Positions 16,825 to 26,382 of a stretch of DNA of 64,000 nucleotides are shown here, one piece after another. Numbering within the stretch: position 1 is the first letter of the stretch; each line of letters opens with the position of its first letter. Location of the stretch: assembly GCA_017395085.1 (NCBI GenBank), contig JAFPWF010000019.1, positions 1 through 64,000 on the forward strand, given 5' to 3'. The notes beneath the pieces are model-generated. The model did no database searches, had not been told where the DNA came from, and saw only the letters and a list, made by a program, of their open reading frames with translations. The stretch comes from Oscillospiraceae bacterium. GTDB lineage: Bacteria; Bacillota; Clostridia; Oscillospirales; Oscillospiraceae. The translations under genes were made by a program, and so were the position numbers.

Positions 16825-18309
16825 ATGCCTGAAAAGCTGGAACAAGCATGGTTTGATGAAATGGAAGCGCGGATTCCGAAAGGGAAGGTCCGCACCCGTT
16901 TTGCCCCGTCCCCGACGGGATATATGCACGTAGGGAACCTGCGTACCGCGCTCTATACCTGGCTGATTGCCCGCCATGCGGACGGTACTTTTATTCTGCG
17001 CATCGAGGACACCGATCAGGGCCGTCTGGTCGAAGGCGCTGTCGATGTGATCTATAAAACCATGAAGGAATGCGGCCTGGATCACGACGAAGGTCCGGAT
17101 GTGGGCGGCCCTGTCGCACCGTACATCCAGACGGAACGCCGTCCTCTTTACGGCAAATATGCCGAACTCCTGATCTCCCGCGGGCATGCCTACCGCTGCT
17201 TCTGCGAGAAGGCTGAGAGCGAGGAAGACAGCGGTGATTTTAACCGCGGCGAAGATCCCTGCCGCAGCCTGACGCAGGAAGAAGCCGACCGCCGCGCAGA
17301 CTCGGGCGAGCCCTTTGTGGTGCGCCAGCGGATTCCGCACGAGGGCGAAACCGTCTTCCACGATGAAATCTTCGGCGACATCCGCGTGGAAAACAGCACG
17401 CTGGACGACCAGGTCCTGATGAAGCGCGACGGCCTGCCGACCTACAACTTTGCAAACGTCATCGACGACCACCTGATGGGCATCACCCATGTGGTGCGCG
17501 GCAGCGAATATCTCTCCTCGGCGCCGAAGTACAACCTCCTGTACGAGGGCTTCGGCTGGGAGATTCCAAAGTATGTGCACTGCTCGCCCGTGATGCGCGA
17601 CCAGCACAACAAAATGTCCAAGCGGCACGGCGACCCTTCGTATGAGGACCTGATTGCCCAGGGCTACCTGACGGATGCCGTCATCAACTATGTGGCGCTG
17701 CTCGGGTGGAGCCCCGGCGGGGAGCAGGAGATCTTCAGCCTGGATGAGATGAAGGAGTTTTTCGAGATTTCCGGCATCTCCAAGTCCCCGGCGATCTTCG
17801 ACATCGAGAAGCTGCGTTACTTTAACGCCAGCTATATCCGGTCCATGGCGCCGGAGGATTTTGCCCGCGTGGCCGAGCCTTACATCCGGCGGGCCGTGAA
17901 GAACGAAGCCTATGACGCCGCAGCCATCGCAGCCCTGCTGCAGCAGCGGACCGAGATCCTGACGGAGATCCCGGAGAAAGTGGACTTCTTCGATGTGCTG
18001 CCGGAGTACGACGTTGAACTCTTTACGCACAAAAAGTCCAAGTCCGACGCGGAGAGCTCCCGCGCGGTGCTGCAGGCGATCGTGCCGGCCTTTGAAGCAC
18101 TGCCGGAATGGAACGATGAGAGCATCCTGAACGTCATGACGAAGCTGGCGGAAGACTGGGAAGTCAAGAACGCCAAGGTCATGTGGCCCGTCCGCATTGC
18201 CGCGGCAGGCAAAGCTGTAACGCCGGGCGGGGCGGTGGAGATCTGCCGTATTCTCGGCCGGGAAGAGACGCTGCGCCGCCTGCGCATTGCCCTGGAGAAG
18301 CTCGGGTGA
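16825..18309 (+). CDS. gltX: Glutamyl-tRNA synthetase (probably non-discriminating)
   Basis: The 494-aa class I enzyme has the HIGH motif as HVGN in RFAPSPTGYMHVGNLRT and the KMSKS motif as KMSKRHG. RIEDTDQGR is the conserved Glu-binding segment. A short N-terminal extension of ~25 residues precedes the catalytic core. The window encodes GatCAB, so this GltX would be expected to charge tRNA-Gln with Glu as well, feeding transamidation; that is inference. The stop overlaps the GTG of tcdA. Confidence 0.96.
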   Translation: MPEKLEQAWFDEMEARIPKGKVRTRFAPSPTGYMHVGNLRTALYTWLIARHADGTFILRIEDTDQGRLVEGAVDVIYKTMKECGLDHDEGPDVGGPVAPYIQTERRPLYGKYAELLISRGHAYRCFCEKAESEEDSGDFNRGEDPCRSLTQEEADRRADSGEPFVVRQRIPHEGETVFHDEIFGDIRVENSTLDDQVLMKRDGLPTYNFANVIDDHLMGITHVVRGSEYLSSAPKYNLLYEGFGWEIPKYVHCSPVMRDQHNKMSKRHGDPSYEDLIAQGYLTDAVINYVALLGWSPGGEQEIFSLDEMKEFFEISGISKSPAIFDIEKLRYFNASYIRSMAPEDFARVAEPYIRRAVKNEAYDAAAIAALLQQRTEILTEIPEKVDFFDVLPEYDVELFTHKKSKSDAESSRAVLQAIVPAFEALPEWNDESILNVMTKLAEDWEVKNAKVMWPVRIAAAGKAVTPGGAVEICRILGREETLRRLRIALEKLG

Positions 18310-19055
18310 GCACGGAAGCGGAAGGCCGCTTCTCCCGTACGGAACTGCTGTACGGGGAGGAGGCAGTTGCAGTTCTTTCCCGTGTGAGGGTTGCCGTATT
18401 CGGCCTGGGCGGCGTCGGCGGCTACGTCGTCGAGGCGTTGGCCCGTTCCGGCGTCGGTGCGCTGGACCTTGTGGACCACGACCGGGTTGCGCTTTCCAAC
18501 CTGAACCGCCAGATCATCGCGACCGAACGCACGGTCGGACAGTTCAAGGCCGAGGCTGCGAAGGAGCGCGTGCTGAGCATCAACCCGGAGTGCCGGGTGA
18601 CCGCGCACAGGCTCTTCTTCCTGCCGGAAACCGCCGGGGAGATTGACTTTACTGCCTTTGACTATGTGGCGGACGCCGTCGACAACATTACCGCAAAACT
18701 GACTCTGATTGAGTGTGCAAAACGCGCGGGCGTTCCGGTCATCTCCGCAATGGGAACCGGGAACAAACTGGACCCGACCATGCTGAAAGCGGCGGACATC
18801 TACGAAACCGCGGTTTGCCCGCTGGCCCGTGTGATGCGGAAAGAGTGCCGCAAACGGGGCATTGAAAGCCTGAAAGTCGTGTATTCGGAAGAGGAACCGC
18901 TGGAACGGGAAAACCCGGAGGGGGAGAGCAACGCCGCAGACCGGGGCGGCAGGTGGAACCGGATGACGCCTGCCTCAAACGCGATCGTGCCTGCAACGGC
19001 CGGCCTGCTGATGGCCTCGGAAATCATCAAAGACCTGATACAAAAATACCGCTGA
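18306..19055 (+). CDS. tcdA: tRNA threonylcarbamoyladenosine dehydratase (TcdA/YgdL, E1-like)
   Basis: The 249-aa protein has the E1/ThiF fold. VFGLGGVGGYVVEALARSG is the nucleotide-binding glycine loop. DLVDHDRVALSNLNRQ is the adenylation motif with the Asn-Arg pair, and VADAVDNITAK is the conserved Asp helix. TcdA cyclises t6A37 of ANN-decoding tRNAs to ct6A using ATP. Start is GTG at 18306, four-base overlap with gltX. A longer open frame from 18183 lies within gltX and is not family-like. The last codons form half of a terminator shared with the convergent ClC gene. Confidence 0.92.
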   Translation: MSTEAEGRFSRTELLYGEEAVAVLSRVRVAVFGLGGVGGYVVEALARSGVGALDLVDHDRVALSNLNRQIIATERTVGQFKAEAAKERVLSINPECRVTAHRLFFLPETAGEIDFTAFDYVADAVDNITAKLTLIECAKRAGVPVISAMGTGNKLDPTMLKAADIYETAVCPLARVMRKECRKRGIESLKVVYSEEEPLERENPEGESNAADRGGRWNRMTPASNAIVPATAGLLMASEIIKDLIQKYR

Positions 19056-19073
19056 TTTCTCAGCGGTATTTTT
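19043..19073. terminator. Bidirectional terminator embedded in both convergent coding ends
   Basis: AAAATACCGCTGA (19043-19055) pairs with TCAGCGGTATTTT (19060-19072) over a 4-base loop. The stem includes the last codons and stop of both tcdA and the ClC gene, so both proteins end Lys-Tyr-Arg. Confidence 0.85.
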
Positions 19074-20388
19074 CTTCGGCCGGCGTATGTTCGCCCTCAT
19101 GATGGGCGTTGGTGTGCACGTCGATGTACTGGGCTTTTAATTTGTCATAGAGGATACGCTGGCTGGAGTACAGCCCGGTGTAGCCTGAAAGGGCATAGCT
19201 GAGCGCGCAGGCCAGGGCGTAGTACAACAGGCCCCCGGCTCCGAAGAGCTCAACCGCCAGAAACGTGGAAGCAATCGGGCAGTTAACCGCGCCGCAGAAC
19301 ACGCTGATCAACCCCACGGCGGCGGCAAAACCGGCCGGAATCCCGAGCAGCGGCCCGACCACGCAGCCGAAAGTCGCCCCGATGAAAAAGCAGGGCACTA
19401 CTTCGCCGCCCTTGTAACCTGCTGCGAGTGTGAGCGAGGTGAAGACGATCTTCATCAGAAACGCGTAGGGCACTGCTTTTCCGCCTTCCACTGCGCGGGC
19501 GATGACGGCGGAGCCTGTCCCGTTGTAATCCCCGCTCGGGAAAAGCAGGGAGAGCGCCAGCAGCAGAACGCCGCCGAGCGCAATGCGGATAAACGGATTC
19601 GGCAGGCGCGCTTCCATGAGATGTTCCAGGCGGTGCAGACTCTCACAGAAGAGAACGGACAGAAATGCGCACAGCACGGCAAGCAGCGCAACCCGCAGCA
19701 GCATCGGCAGCGCCAGAACCGGCGCCGAAACCAGAAAGTGCGTGGGCGGGACGTGGAAAAGTCCGGAAACGCCGAATGCAGTCAGCGAAGCGATCAGGCA
19801 GGGAATCAGCGCCGCGTGATAGAGAAGCCCGACGCTGATGACCGCCATGGCGAAGATGGTTGCTGCCAACGGAGTCCCGAACAGGGCGGAGAAGAAAGCC
19901 GCCATGCCGGCGATCGTTGCGGTGCGCAGGTCGCGGTCGTCCAGATGCAGGACATTCCCAATGTGAAACCCGATGGTCCCGCCCATCTGCAGGGCGGCGC
20001 CTTCGCGTCCGGCGGAACCGCCGCACAGGTGTGTGAGCAGCGTGGAGAGGAAAATCGCCGGGATCAGGTTCAGCTTCAGCCCCTTGCCGGACTGAACCTC
20101 ACTGATGATGTTGTTGGTGCTGTGCCCCTCGACGCCGAAAAACATGTAAATGGCGACAATGACAGGCCCCACAGCCGGCAGCATCCAGAGAAACCCGTGG
20201 TGTCCTGTGCGCCAGGCGGTGACGGCGTCAACCCCAAGGTGGAACGCAGAACCGAGCAGCCCGCAGAGAATGCCGACAATCCCGGAAACCAGGACCCACT
20301 TGGAGAGCGCGCGGACATAGATCAGAAGATGTGAGGACTTTTCCTTCAGAAAACGCAGAAACTGCGTCAAAATCTGCTGTACTTGCAT
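19060..20388 (-). CDS. ClC-family chloride channel or anion/proton antiporter
   Basis: About 442 aa with roughly twelve hydrophobic helices. GGSAGREGAALQ matches the ClC filter segment GxxGREGP with the gating Glu. GGEVVPCFFIGATFG matches the second anion-binding loop, usually GGxFxPxxxxGAxxG. The usual second proton Glu cannot be placed with certainty. It has no C-terminal CBS domains. The ATG at 20388 has GGAAGG 8 bases upstream; the longer frame from 20502 adds an unlikely leader. Bacterial members help with acid resistance or fluoride/chloride balance. Confidence 0.9.
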   Translation of the reverse strand: MQVQQILTQFLRFLKEKSSHLLIYVRALSKWVLVSGIVGILCGLLGSAFHLGVDAVTAWRTGHHGFLWMLPAVGPVIVAIYMFFGVEGHSTNNIISEVQSGKGLKLNLIPAIFLSTLLTHLCGGSAGREGAALQMGGTIGFHIGNVLHLDDRDLRTATIAGMAAFFSALFGTPLAATIFAMAVISVGLLYHAALIPCLIASLTAFGVSGLFHVPPTHFLVSAPVLALPMLLRVALLAVLCAFLSVLFCESLHRLEHLMEARLPNPFIRIALGGVLLLALSLLFPSGDYNGTGSAVIARAVEGGKAVPYAFLMKIVFTSLTLAAGYKGGEVVPCFFIGATFGCVVGPLLGIPAGFAAAVGLISVFCGAVNCPIASTFLAVELFGAGGLLYYALACALSYALSGYTGLYSSQRILYDKLKAQYIDVHTNAHHEGEHTPAEEKYR

Positions 20389-20598
20389 AAGATACCCTTC
20401 CAATACAGGATCGGGGAGATTATATGCGTGTGCTCCGGAAAAAGCAAGAGGAGACAGGTGATTTGCCGCAATATTGCGGACAGGTATTTCTTGCCAAGGC
20501 AACGGTTTTCAGATATACTATACATTTAGATATGTCGATTATATCGGGTAAAGAGATCTGCGCGCATGCGCATTTATGGTTTGAGGAGGAAGAGTATC

Positions 20599-23025
20599 AT
20601 GGAATTGCTGGATTATGAACGCGAACATCTGGCCGTTCTTCGAGACAGCCTGGCCGAGTGCACGGTCCTGCTGAAGTCCGATGGCAGCTTTCCGATCGAA
20701 ACGGCAGGGGAGCTCGCCCTGTACGGCAGCGGCGCCAGGCAGACGGTCAAGGGAGGCACCGGATCGGGCGAGGTGAATTCCCGCTTCTTCATCAATGTCG
20801 AAGACGGACTGGAACAGGCCGGTTTTCGCCTGACAACCAAAGCCTGGCTGGACGCATATGACAACATGCGCGTGCAGGCGAGAAAGGCGTTCCTTGCCGA
20901 GATCAAAAAGAAGGCCAAAGAGCACCACACCAATGCCATCGTCGAAGGAATGGGCGCTGTGATGCCGGAGCCGGATTACGAGTTTCCGCTGGACGGCGCG
21001 GGCGACACGGCGGTTTATGTCCTTGGGCGTATTTCCGGAGAAGGGAACGACCGCCAGGCGATCCCGGGCGACATCCTCATGACGCAGACGGAAATCCGCG
21101 ATATCCTGCAGCTGCAGAAGCAGTACAGGCGCTTTATCCTGGTGTTGAATGTGGGCGGCCCGGTCGATCTCACTCCGGTGCAGGCCGAGGTGCAGAACAT
21201 TCTGCTGCTCTCGCAGCTTGGCGTGGAGACGGGCGCGGTCCTTGCCGATATCCTGCTTGGCAAAACGAATCCTTCCGGAAAACTGACCACCACCTGGGCC
21301 GCCTGGGAGAATTATCCGGCGGTGGGGGACTTCGGCGAGGCGGATGATACCCGTTACCGCGAAGGCATCTACGTCGGCTATCGTTATTTTGATTCCGCGG
21401 GCAAGTCCCCGCTGTTCCCGTTCGGATATGGGCTCTCGTTTACGGAATTTGAACTCTCAGATGAGAAAACGGAAGTGAACTGCGAACAGGTTACCGTTTC
21501 CGTCAAAGTGAAGAACATCGGTTCCCGCCCGGGTAAGGAAATCGTCCAGATTTATGTTTCCAAACCGGAAGTAGTTCTGGACCACCCCTTCCAGGAACTG
21601 GTGACCTTTGCAAAGAGCGGTCTTTTGGCACCGGAGGAGGATCAGGTTCTGACTATGAGTTTCCCGATGACGGCCCTCTCCTCGTATGATCCGGCACGGG
21701 AATCCTGGATTCTGGAAAAGGGCGACTATTTTCTCCGTATGGGCAGGAGCAGTGTGGAAACCAGGCCGATCGTCCGGCTTCGCCTGGAGGAAGAGGTCAT
21801 CGTGCGCAGGGCGAAGAACGCCTGCGGCAGCACCGACTTCGAGGACTGGAAGCCCAAACTGGAACGCATCGACATGTTTGCTCCCGATGTGCCGATCCTT
21901 GAGGTCCAGGCGTCTGCAATTCCGCGGATTGATACAGACTATTCCTGCAGGGTTGAAGTCGACCCCGATGCGGCAAATCTCAGTACAGAGCAGCTGATTC
22001 AGATGAACCTCGGCGCCTACGACCCGAAGGCCGGACCGCTGAGTGTGATCGGCAATGCAGCCTTTACCGTAGCGGGTGCTGCGGGCGAGACCTGCGCGCT
22101 TTCGAAGAACTTCGGCCTTAATCCGCTTGTCATGGCGGACGGCCCCGCCGGCCTTCGCCTCAGCCAGGAGTACTATATCGGGAAAAAGGGTCCGGCTTCC
22201 ACAGACCAGAGCATGCCGGCTTCCATGCTGGAACTGCTGCCCTCTGCGGTGGGCTGGGTTTTGAAAAGATTCGGGAAAAAGCCACCGAAGAATGCGGAGA
22301 TTTTCCAGCAGTATGCAACGGCCATCCCCATCGGCACAGCCATTGCGCAGAGCTGGAATCCGGCCTTTGCCGAAACCTGCGGCGACCTGGTCGGCGATGA
22401 AATGGAACGCATGAACATCGACCTCTGGCTGGCCCCGGCGCTGAATATCCACCGCAGCATCCGCTGCGGCCGGAACTTTGAATACTTCTCGGAAGATCCG
22501 GTTGTCAGCGGCCTTTTTGCCGCTGCGATTACCAAAGGCGTCCAGAAGCACCCGCACTGCGGCACCACGATTAAGCATTTTGCAGCCAATAACCAGGAGT
22601 ACAAACGCTACACCAACAACAGCATGGTCAGCGAGCGCGCCATGCGCGAGATCTATCTGCGCGGGTTTGAAATCTGCATCCGGGAATCCAGCCCGCTTGC
22701 ATTGATGACCTCGTACAACCTCCTGAACGGCACCCATACTTCCGAACACCGCGGCCTGCTGCAGGACATCCTGCGCTGCGAGTTCGGCTATCAGGGCATA
22801 GTCATGACCGACTGGGTCATCTCTCTTATTGCCGACAAAAATGCCCGCCATCCCTTTGCCAATGCCGGCCGGGTTGCCGCTGCAGGAGGCGAGCTCTTCA
22901 TGCCCGGCTGCAAGGGTGATGCGAAGGAAATCCGCAAAGCGCTCGACAGCGGCAGTTTGACCGAGCAGCAGCTGCGCGAGAATGTCGGCCATCTGCTTGC
23001 CAGAATCCGGGAGCTGCGCAAATGA
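20599..23025 (+). CDS. GH3 beta-glucosidase-like enzyme with inverted domain order
   Basis: The 808-aa protein carries GH3 domains in reverse order. The alpha/beta sandwich comes first (about residues 20-280, NPSGKLTTTW, FPFGYGLSF at its end). Then comes a fibronectin-like domain (about 290-400), and finally the TIM barrel (about 500-800) with IKHFAANNQE and the nucleophile Asp in VMTDW. This order is known from Ruminococcus albus-type beta-glucosidases. No signal peptide is present, so it should act on imported oligosaccharides. The start is set by GAGGAGG 8-12 bases upstream of 20599. It overlaps the next gene by ATGA. Confidence 0.92.
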   Translation: MELLDYEREHLAVLRDSLAECTVLLKSDGSFPIETAGELALYGSGARQTVKGGTGSGEVNSRFFINVEDGLEQAGFRLTTKAWLDAYDNMRVQARKAFLAEIKKKAKEHHTNAIVEGMGAVMPEPDYEFPLDGAGDTAVYVLGRISGEGNDRQAIPGDILMTQTEIRDILQLQKQYRRFILVLNVGGPVDLTPVQAEVQNILLLSQLGVETGAVLADILLGKTNPSGKLTTTWAAWENYPAVGDFGEADDTRYREGIYVGYRYFDSAGKSPLFPFGYGLSFTEFELSDEKTEVNCEQVTVSVKVKNIGSRPGKEIVQIYVSKPEVVLDHPFQELVTFAKSGLLAPEEDQVLTMSFPMTALSSYDPARESWILEKGDYFLRMGRSSVETRPIVRLRLEEEVIVRRAKNACGSTDFEDWKPKLERIDMFAPDVPILEVQASAIPRIDTDYSCRVEVDPDAANLSTEQLIQMNLGAYDPKAGPLSVIGNAAFTVAGAAGETCALSKNFGLNPLVMADGPAGLRLSQEYYIGKKGPASTDQSMPASMLELLPSAVGWVLKRFGKKPPKNAEIFQQYATAIPIGTAIAQSWNPAFAETCGDLVGDEMERMNIDLWLAPALNIHRSIRCGRNFEYFSEDPVVSGLFAAAITKGVQKHPHCGTTIKHFAANNQEYKRYTNNSMVSERAMREIYLRGFEICIRESSPLALMTSYNLLNGTHTSEHRGLLQDILRCEFGYQGIVMTDWVISLIADKNARHPFANAGRVAAAGGELFMPGCKGDAKEIRKALDSGSLTEQQLRENVGHLLARIRELRK

Positions 23026-23603
23026 CGATCGGGATTTTCGGCGCTTCCTCCAACCATCTCGCCTCTTCATATTTTGAAGCGGCGGAACGCCTGGGAACCA
23101 TGATCGCGGAAGCCGGCGACAGCATCATCTTCGGCGGCGGGGCGGATGGACTGATGGGCGCCTGCGCCCGGGGGGCGAAACAGGCCGGCGGCAGGATCAT
23201 CGGCGTCGCACCGAAGATGTTTGACGAACCGGGTTTCCTCCTGCGAGACTGTGATGAATTCCTCATGACGGAGACGATGGCGCAGCGGAAGGAGCAGATG
23301 CTCATCAGGAGCGACGGCATTATAGCCCTGCCCGGTGGCATCGGGACAATGGACGAGTTCTTTGAAGCCATCACGCTGAAACAGCTCGGCCTGGTGCATG
23401 GCCCGCTGGTGCTGCTGAATACAAACGGCTTTTATGATCGGCTTCTGGAACTGCTTGAGCAGATGGCGGAGCAGGGTTTTATGAGCAAAAACTGCCTGGT
23501 CCTTTTGCGCGTCTGCGCGACGCCGGAGGATGCGCTCGAGGCAGCCCACAGGGCGGAAAAGGCAAAAGGCAGCATCCGCCGCCTGAAAGACTACACCGGC
23601 TGA
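23022..23603 (+). CDS. LOG-family nucleotide phosphoribohydrolase (TIGR00730)
   Basis: The 193-aa Rossmann-like protein has LPGGIGTMDEF, the PGGxGTxxE signature with the catalytic Glu, and an N-terminal IFGASSNH segment with FGGGADGLMG. Homologues cleave N6-modified AMP to free base and ribose-5-phosphate (LONELY GUY), or other 5'-nucleotides. It is translationally coupled to the upstream GH3 gene; the functional reason is not obvious. Confidence 0.9.
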   Translation: MTIGIFGASSNHLASSYFEAAERLGTMIAEAGDSIIFGGGADGLMGACARGAKQAGGRIIGVAPKMFDEPGFLLRDCDEFLMTETMAQRKEQMLIRSDGIIALPGGIGTMDEFFEAITLKQLGLVHGPLVLLNTNGFYDRLLELLEQMAEQGFMSKNCLVLLRVCATPEDALEAAHRAEKAKGSIRRLKDYTG

Positions 23604-23618
23604 ATGAAACAGAACAGG

Positions 23619-23656
23619 AAAACGCAGACGACCGATTCAGGCCGTCTGCGTTTTTT
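23619..23656. terminator. Bidirectional terminator between convergent genes
   Basis: AAAACGCAGACG (23619-23630) pairs with CGTCTGCGTTTT across a 12-base loop, followed by a T run. It serves the LOG gene and the converging ABC operon. Confidence 0.88.
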
Positions 23657-23670
23657 GATACGGTTTGTTC

Positions 23671-24414
23671 TTACAGAACCTTGGAGAGGAACAGTTGGGT
23701 TCTCGGGTTCTGCGGGTGGTCGAAGAGTTCGTCCGGGGTGTTGATCTCAAGGATTTTGCCGCTGTCCATGAATACGACGCGGTCGGCAACCTCTCGGGCA
23801 AAGCCCATTTCGTGGGTGACAACCGCCATGGTCATGCCGGACTTTGCAAGCTCCTTCATGACGTCAAGCACCTCACCGACCATCTCGGGGTCGAGGGCGG
23901 AGGTCGGCTCGTCAAAGAGCATGACTTCCGGTTCCATAGCCAGCGCGCGTACAATGGCGATGCGCTGCTTCTGTCCGCCCGAAAGCATCGCGGGATAGGT
24001 GTCGGCCTTGTCGGGCAGGCCGATACGCTCCAGAAGCTGCATGGCAACCTTGTCCGCCTCCGCCTGCGTCTTGAGCTTCAGGCGTACGGGCGCAAGGGTG
24101 ATGTTTTTCTTCACCGTCATATGCGGGAAGAGATTGAAGTGCTGGAAGACCATGCCCATCTTCCGCCGGTGCAGGTCAAGGTTCACTTTTTCGGAAGTAA
24201 TGTCCACCCCGTCGAAAATGACCTTGCCCGAAGTGGGCTGCTCCAGCAGGTTCAGGCAGCGAAGGAAAGTGGACTTGCCGGAGCCTGAGGGGCCGATGAT
24301 GGCAACCACCTCACCCTTGGTGATGGTCAGGCTGCAGTCGTCCAGTGCGCGGATGTTTCCGTCAAAAACCTTGCAGATGTTCTCGACGCGGATGACCTCA
24401 TTGTTTGTCGCCAC
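23671..24414 (-). CDS. Polar amino-acid ABC transporter, ATP-binding protein (GlnQ/HisP type)
   Basis: The 247-aa ATPase has Walker [10 protein letters not shown], the signature LSGGQKQR and Walker [13 protein letters not shown], followed by the switch His (VTHEMGFA). [12 protein letters not shown] is characteristic of the polar amino-acid uptake family. The GTG at 24414 has AAAGGAGG 7 bases upstream; a longer frame from 24441 lacks this. It overlaps the permease gene by 17 bases and is the last gene of the binding protein-permease-ATPase operon. Confidence 0.95.
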   Translation of the reverse strand: MATNNEVIRVENICKVFDGNIRALDDCSLTITKGEVVAIIGPSGSGKSTFLRCLNLLEQPTSGKVIFDGVDITSEKVNLDLHRRKMGMVFQHFNLFPHMTVKKNITLAPVRLKLKTQAEADKVAMQLLERIGLPDKADTYPAMLSGGQKQRIAIVRALAMEPEVMLFDEPTSALDPEMVGEVLDVMKELAKSGMTMAVVTHEMGFAREVADRVVFMDSGKILEINTPDELFDHPQNPRTQLFLSKVL

Positions 24415-25129
24415 GGCGCATCCTCCTTTCAATCGCTTCAATCGCCTTGGAGGCGGGGTAGTTGATGCAGAAGTAAATCATTGCCGCCAGCGTATACGGG
24501 GCCAGCGTAATGTACGTGGAGGAGGCGACCGCCTTGGCACCGAACATCAGTTCCGCCATGCCCAGCATCGAGCAGATAGAGCTTTCCTTCACCATGGTGA
24601 CGATTTCGTTGGCAATGGCCGGAAGAACATTCTTGATGGCCTGCGGCAGAACAACCAGCTGCATCCCTGACCACTTGGAGAGCCCGAGGGAGCGTGCCGC
24701 TTCCATCTGTCCGGAATCGACCGCGAGAATGCCTGCGCGGAAGATTTCAGCCACATAGGCGGAACTGTTCAGCGCCAGTGCGACAACGCCCGGAACAAAA
24801 CGGCTGAGATCGACAAAACCGAAAAGGGAATAGCGGGGGATGTTGATCACGCCGAAGAGGCCGAAATAGATGATGGACAGCTGCACCAGCAGCGGCGTGG
24901 ACCGGAACAGCGCGATATACGCGCCGGCAAGCCCTTTGACGAGCCGGTTTTTGCTCAGCCGCATCAGGGCCAGCAGAAGGGCGGGGATGATAGCCAGCAG
25001 CACCGAGACCACGGCGAGCAGCAGCGTGTACTCGATGCCCTGCACAAAGAAGGCCGCATACTTCGGCAGAAAGGAGAAGTTAAAGAAGCTGGCCGGACTA
25101 GCGTCCGTAAAGAGGTTGCTCCACCACAT
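24398..25129 (-). CDS. Polar amino-acid ABC transporter permease
   Basis: The 243-aa membrane protein has about five hydrophobic segments and the HEQRA-family signature. [19 protein letters not shown] marks the first helix, [10 protein letters not shown] the conserved periplasmic-side segment, and [11 protein letters not shown] the EAA coupling loop. It works with the downstream ATPase and the upstream binding lipoprotein to import an amino acid. Only one permease gene is present, so it probably forms a homodimer. Confidence 0.94.
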   Translation of the reverse strand: MWWSNLFTDASPASFFNFSFLPKYAAFFVQGIEYTLLLAVVSVLLAIIPALLLALMRLSKNRLVKGLAGAYIALFRSTPLLVQLSIIYFGLFGVINIPRYSLFGFVDLSRFVPGVVALALNSSAYVAEIFRAGILAVDSGQMEAARSLGLSKWSGMQLVVLPQAIKNVLPAIANEIVTMVKESSICSMLGMAELMFGAKAVASSTYITLAPYTLAAMIYFCINYPASKAIEAIERRMRRGDKQ

Positions 25130-25162
25130 GGAAACGGTTCCTTTCTATGGTTCATAAGAATA

Positions 25163-25198
25163 CGAATGTGCAAAACCCGTTGGGGTTTTGCACATTCG
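25163..25198 (-). other. Intercistronic hairpin between binding protein and permease
   Basis: A perfect 15-16-bp stem (25163-25178 with 25183-25198) with loop GTTG lies between the binding-protein stop and the permease. In the minus direction no strong T run follows. Such hairpins often allow partial read-through and stabilise the upstream message, giving an excess of binding protein. Confidence 0.75.
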
Positions 25199-25218
25199 GG
25201 TGTATCAGGGGAATGGGA

Positions 25219-26034
25219 TCAGTCGGCGGAAACTTCCTGCCACACGTCTTCCAGAGCGTTGGCGGCTTCGGTAAACTCGTCGACCTTCTTGTTGTTCATC
25301 ATGTCGGCGATGGCCTCATTGATGCCGGGCAGCAGGTTCTTCGGGTCGCCCTTGGCAACCGCAACGCGATAGGGATAAGCCTCGCCCAGATCAACGGACG
25401 CCACCGTCAGGTCACTGTTGCTGGCAACAAACTGAAGCGCAACCGCACCATCGAGAACAACGGCGTCGATCTTGTCGTTTACGAGCTGGTTGACCAGGTC
25501 GTTGACGTTCTGGATGGAAACGAGGTTGGCGCCGGTCAGGTCGTTCTTCACGATGTCTTCCTTGGTGGTGGCGGTCTGCGCACCGACGGACTTGCCGTCA
25601 AAGGAATCCTTGCCGGTGTACAGGTCTTTGTCTGCAGCCCTGACCAGGATCATCGGGGGATAGTCGGTGTAGTAGGGGTCGGAGAAGTCGGCGCTGTTCA
25701 GGCGCTCTTCGGTTTCCTCGATGGCTGCCAGAACCATATCAAAATCGCCCTTGGCAAGGCTGACGAGCAGATAGTCGAAGCCCATGTTCTCGATCTTCAG
25801 TTCCTTGCCGGTATAGTCGGCAATGTACTGGGCAACCAGAACGTCAATGCCGCCGTACACGAGCTCGCCCTTGTCGTTGGGATACATAAACTCAAACGGG
25901 GCGTAGTCGGCGGAAGTGCCCATGACCAGGACTTCTTTTGCCGGCTCGGAAGCGGCCGGAGCACTGGAAGAGCCGCAAGCGCAGAGCGCGAACACGCAGA
26001 CCAGAGCCAGAAGGATTGCAATCAGTTTTTTCAT
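25219..26034 (-). CDS. Amino-acid ABC transporter substrate-binding lipoprotein
   Basis: The 271-aa protein starts with a lipoprotein signal ending ALCAC, then a Ser/Ala-rich linker, then a family 3 (SBP_bac_3) fold. YAPFEFM and IDVLVAQYIAD match the first lobe, and FDMVLAAIEETEERL the conserved domain-swap region. TATTKEDIVKND replaces the usual GT(T)xE hinge segment. An acidic substrate site cannot be predicted with confidence. RBS GAGGAG precedes the ATG. Confidence 0.94.
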   Translation of the reverse strand: MKKLIAILLALVCVFALCACGSSSAPAASEPAKEVLVMGTSADYAPFEFMYPNDKGELVYGGIDVLVAQYIADYTGKELKIENMGFDYLLVSLAKGDFDMVLAAIEETEERLNSADFSDPYYTDYPPMILVRAADKDLYTGKDSFDGKSVGAQTATTKEDIVKNDLTGANLVSIQNVNDLVNQLVNDKIDAVVLDGAVALQFVASNSDLTVASVDLGEAYPYRVAVAKGDPKNLLPGINEAIADMMNNKKVDEFTEAANALEDVWQEVSAD

Positions 26035-26108
26035 TTTTTAAATTCTCCTCTGAATAAAAATGTCGGTTGTTGTGCGAAAGAAAATGCCTCACCATAAAGG
26101 TTGCCTGA

Positions 26109-26138
26109 AGTATACTACCTGCCGATACGGAATGTCAA
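26109..26138 (-). promoter_or_regulatory. Promoter of the amino-acid ABC operon
   Basis: On the minus strand TTGACA (26133-26138) and TATACT (26109-26114) are 18 bases apart. The divergent gap 26035-26382 is unusually AT-rich compared with its surroundings. Apart from this promoter and that of the racemase-like gene, I see no further element there. Confidence 0.75.
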
Positions 26139-26310
26139 TACATTTATATGCATAAAAAGTATAGTAATACCAGTAAACTTTTGTATTGATAGAACAATTA
26201 TGCATTATTATATGCAGTATTCATTCACTTATTCATTCCAGGTTCCGTGCTGAAAAGAAAAAGAGAAACCGGTTGGAGCAGAAAAAGTTTTGAATACTTA
26301 TGAATTCTTC

Positions 26311-26339
26311 TTGCATGAAATTGAAAAGAACGGTATAAT
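26311..26339 (+). promoter_or_regulatory. Promoter of the alanine racemase-like gene
   Basis: TTGCAT (26311-26316) and TATAAT (26334-26339) are 17 bases apart. The promoter lies inside the longest open frame from 26290, which shows that translation must start further downstream. Confidence 0.75.
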
Positions 26340-26382
26340 ACCTCAGCGAAGCATTTGGCACCTTCCATGTGTCAGGGGCAGT

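Noticed and set aside
26035..26290. AT-rich gap considered as a horizontally acquired insertion or origin
   Set aside because: It is a short divergent promoter region with two good sigma-A promoters; no DnaA boxes, repeats or mobile gene remnants are visible.
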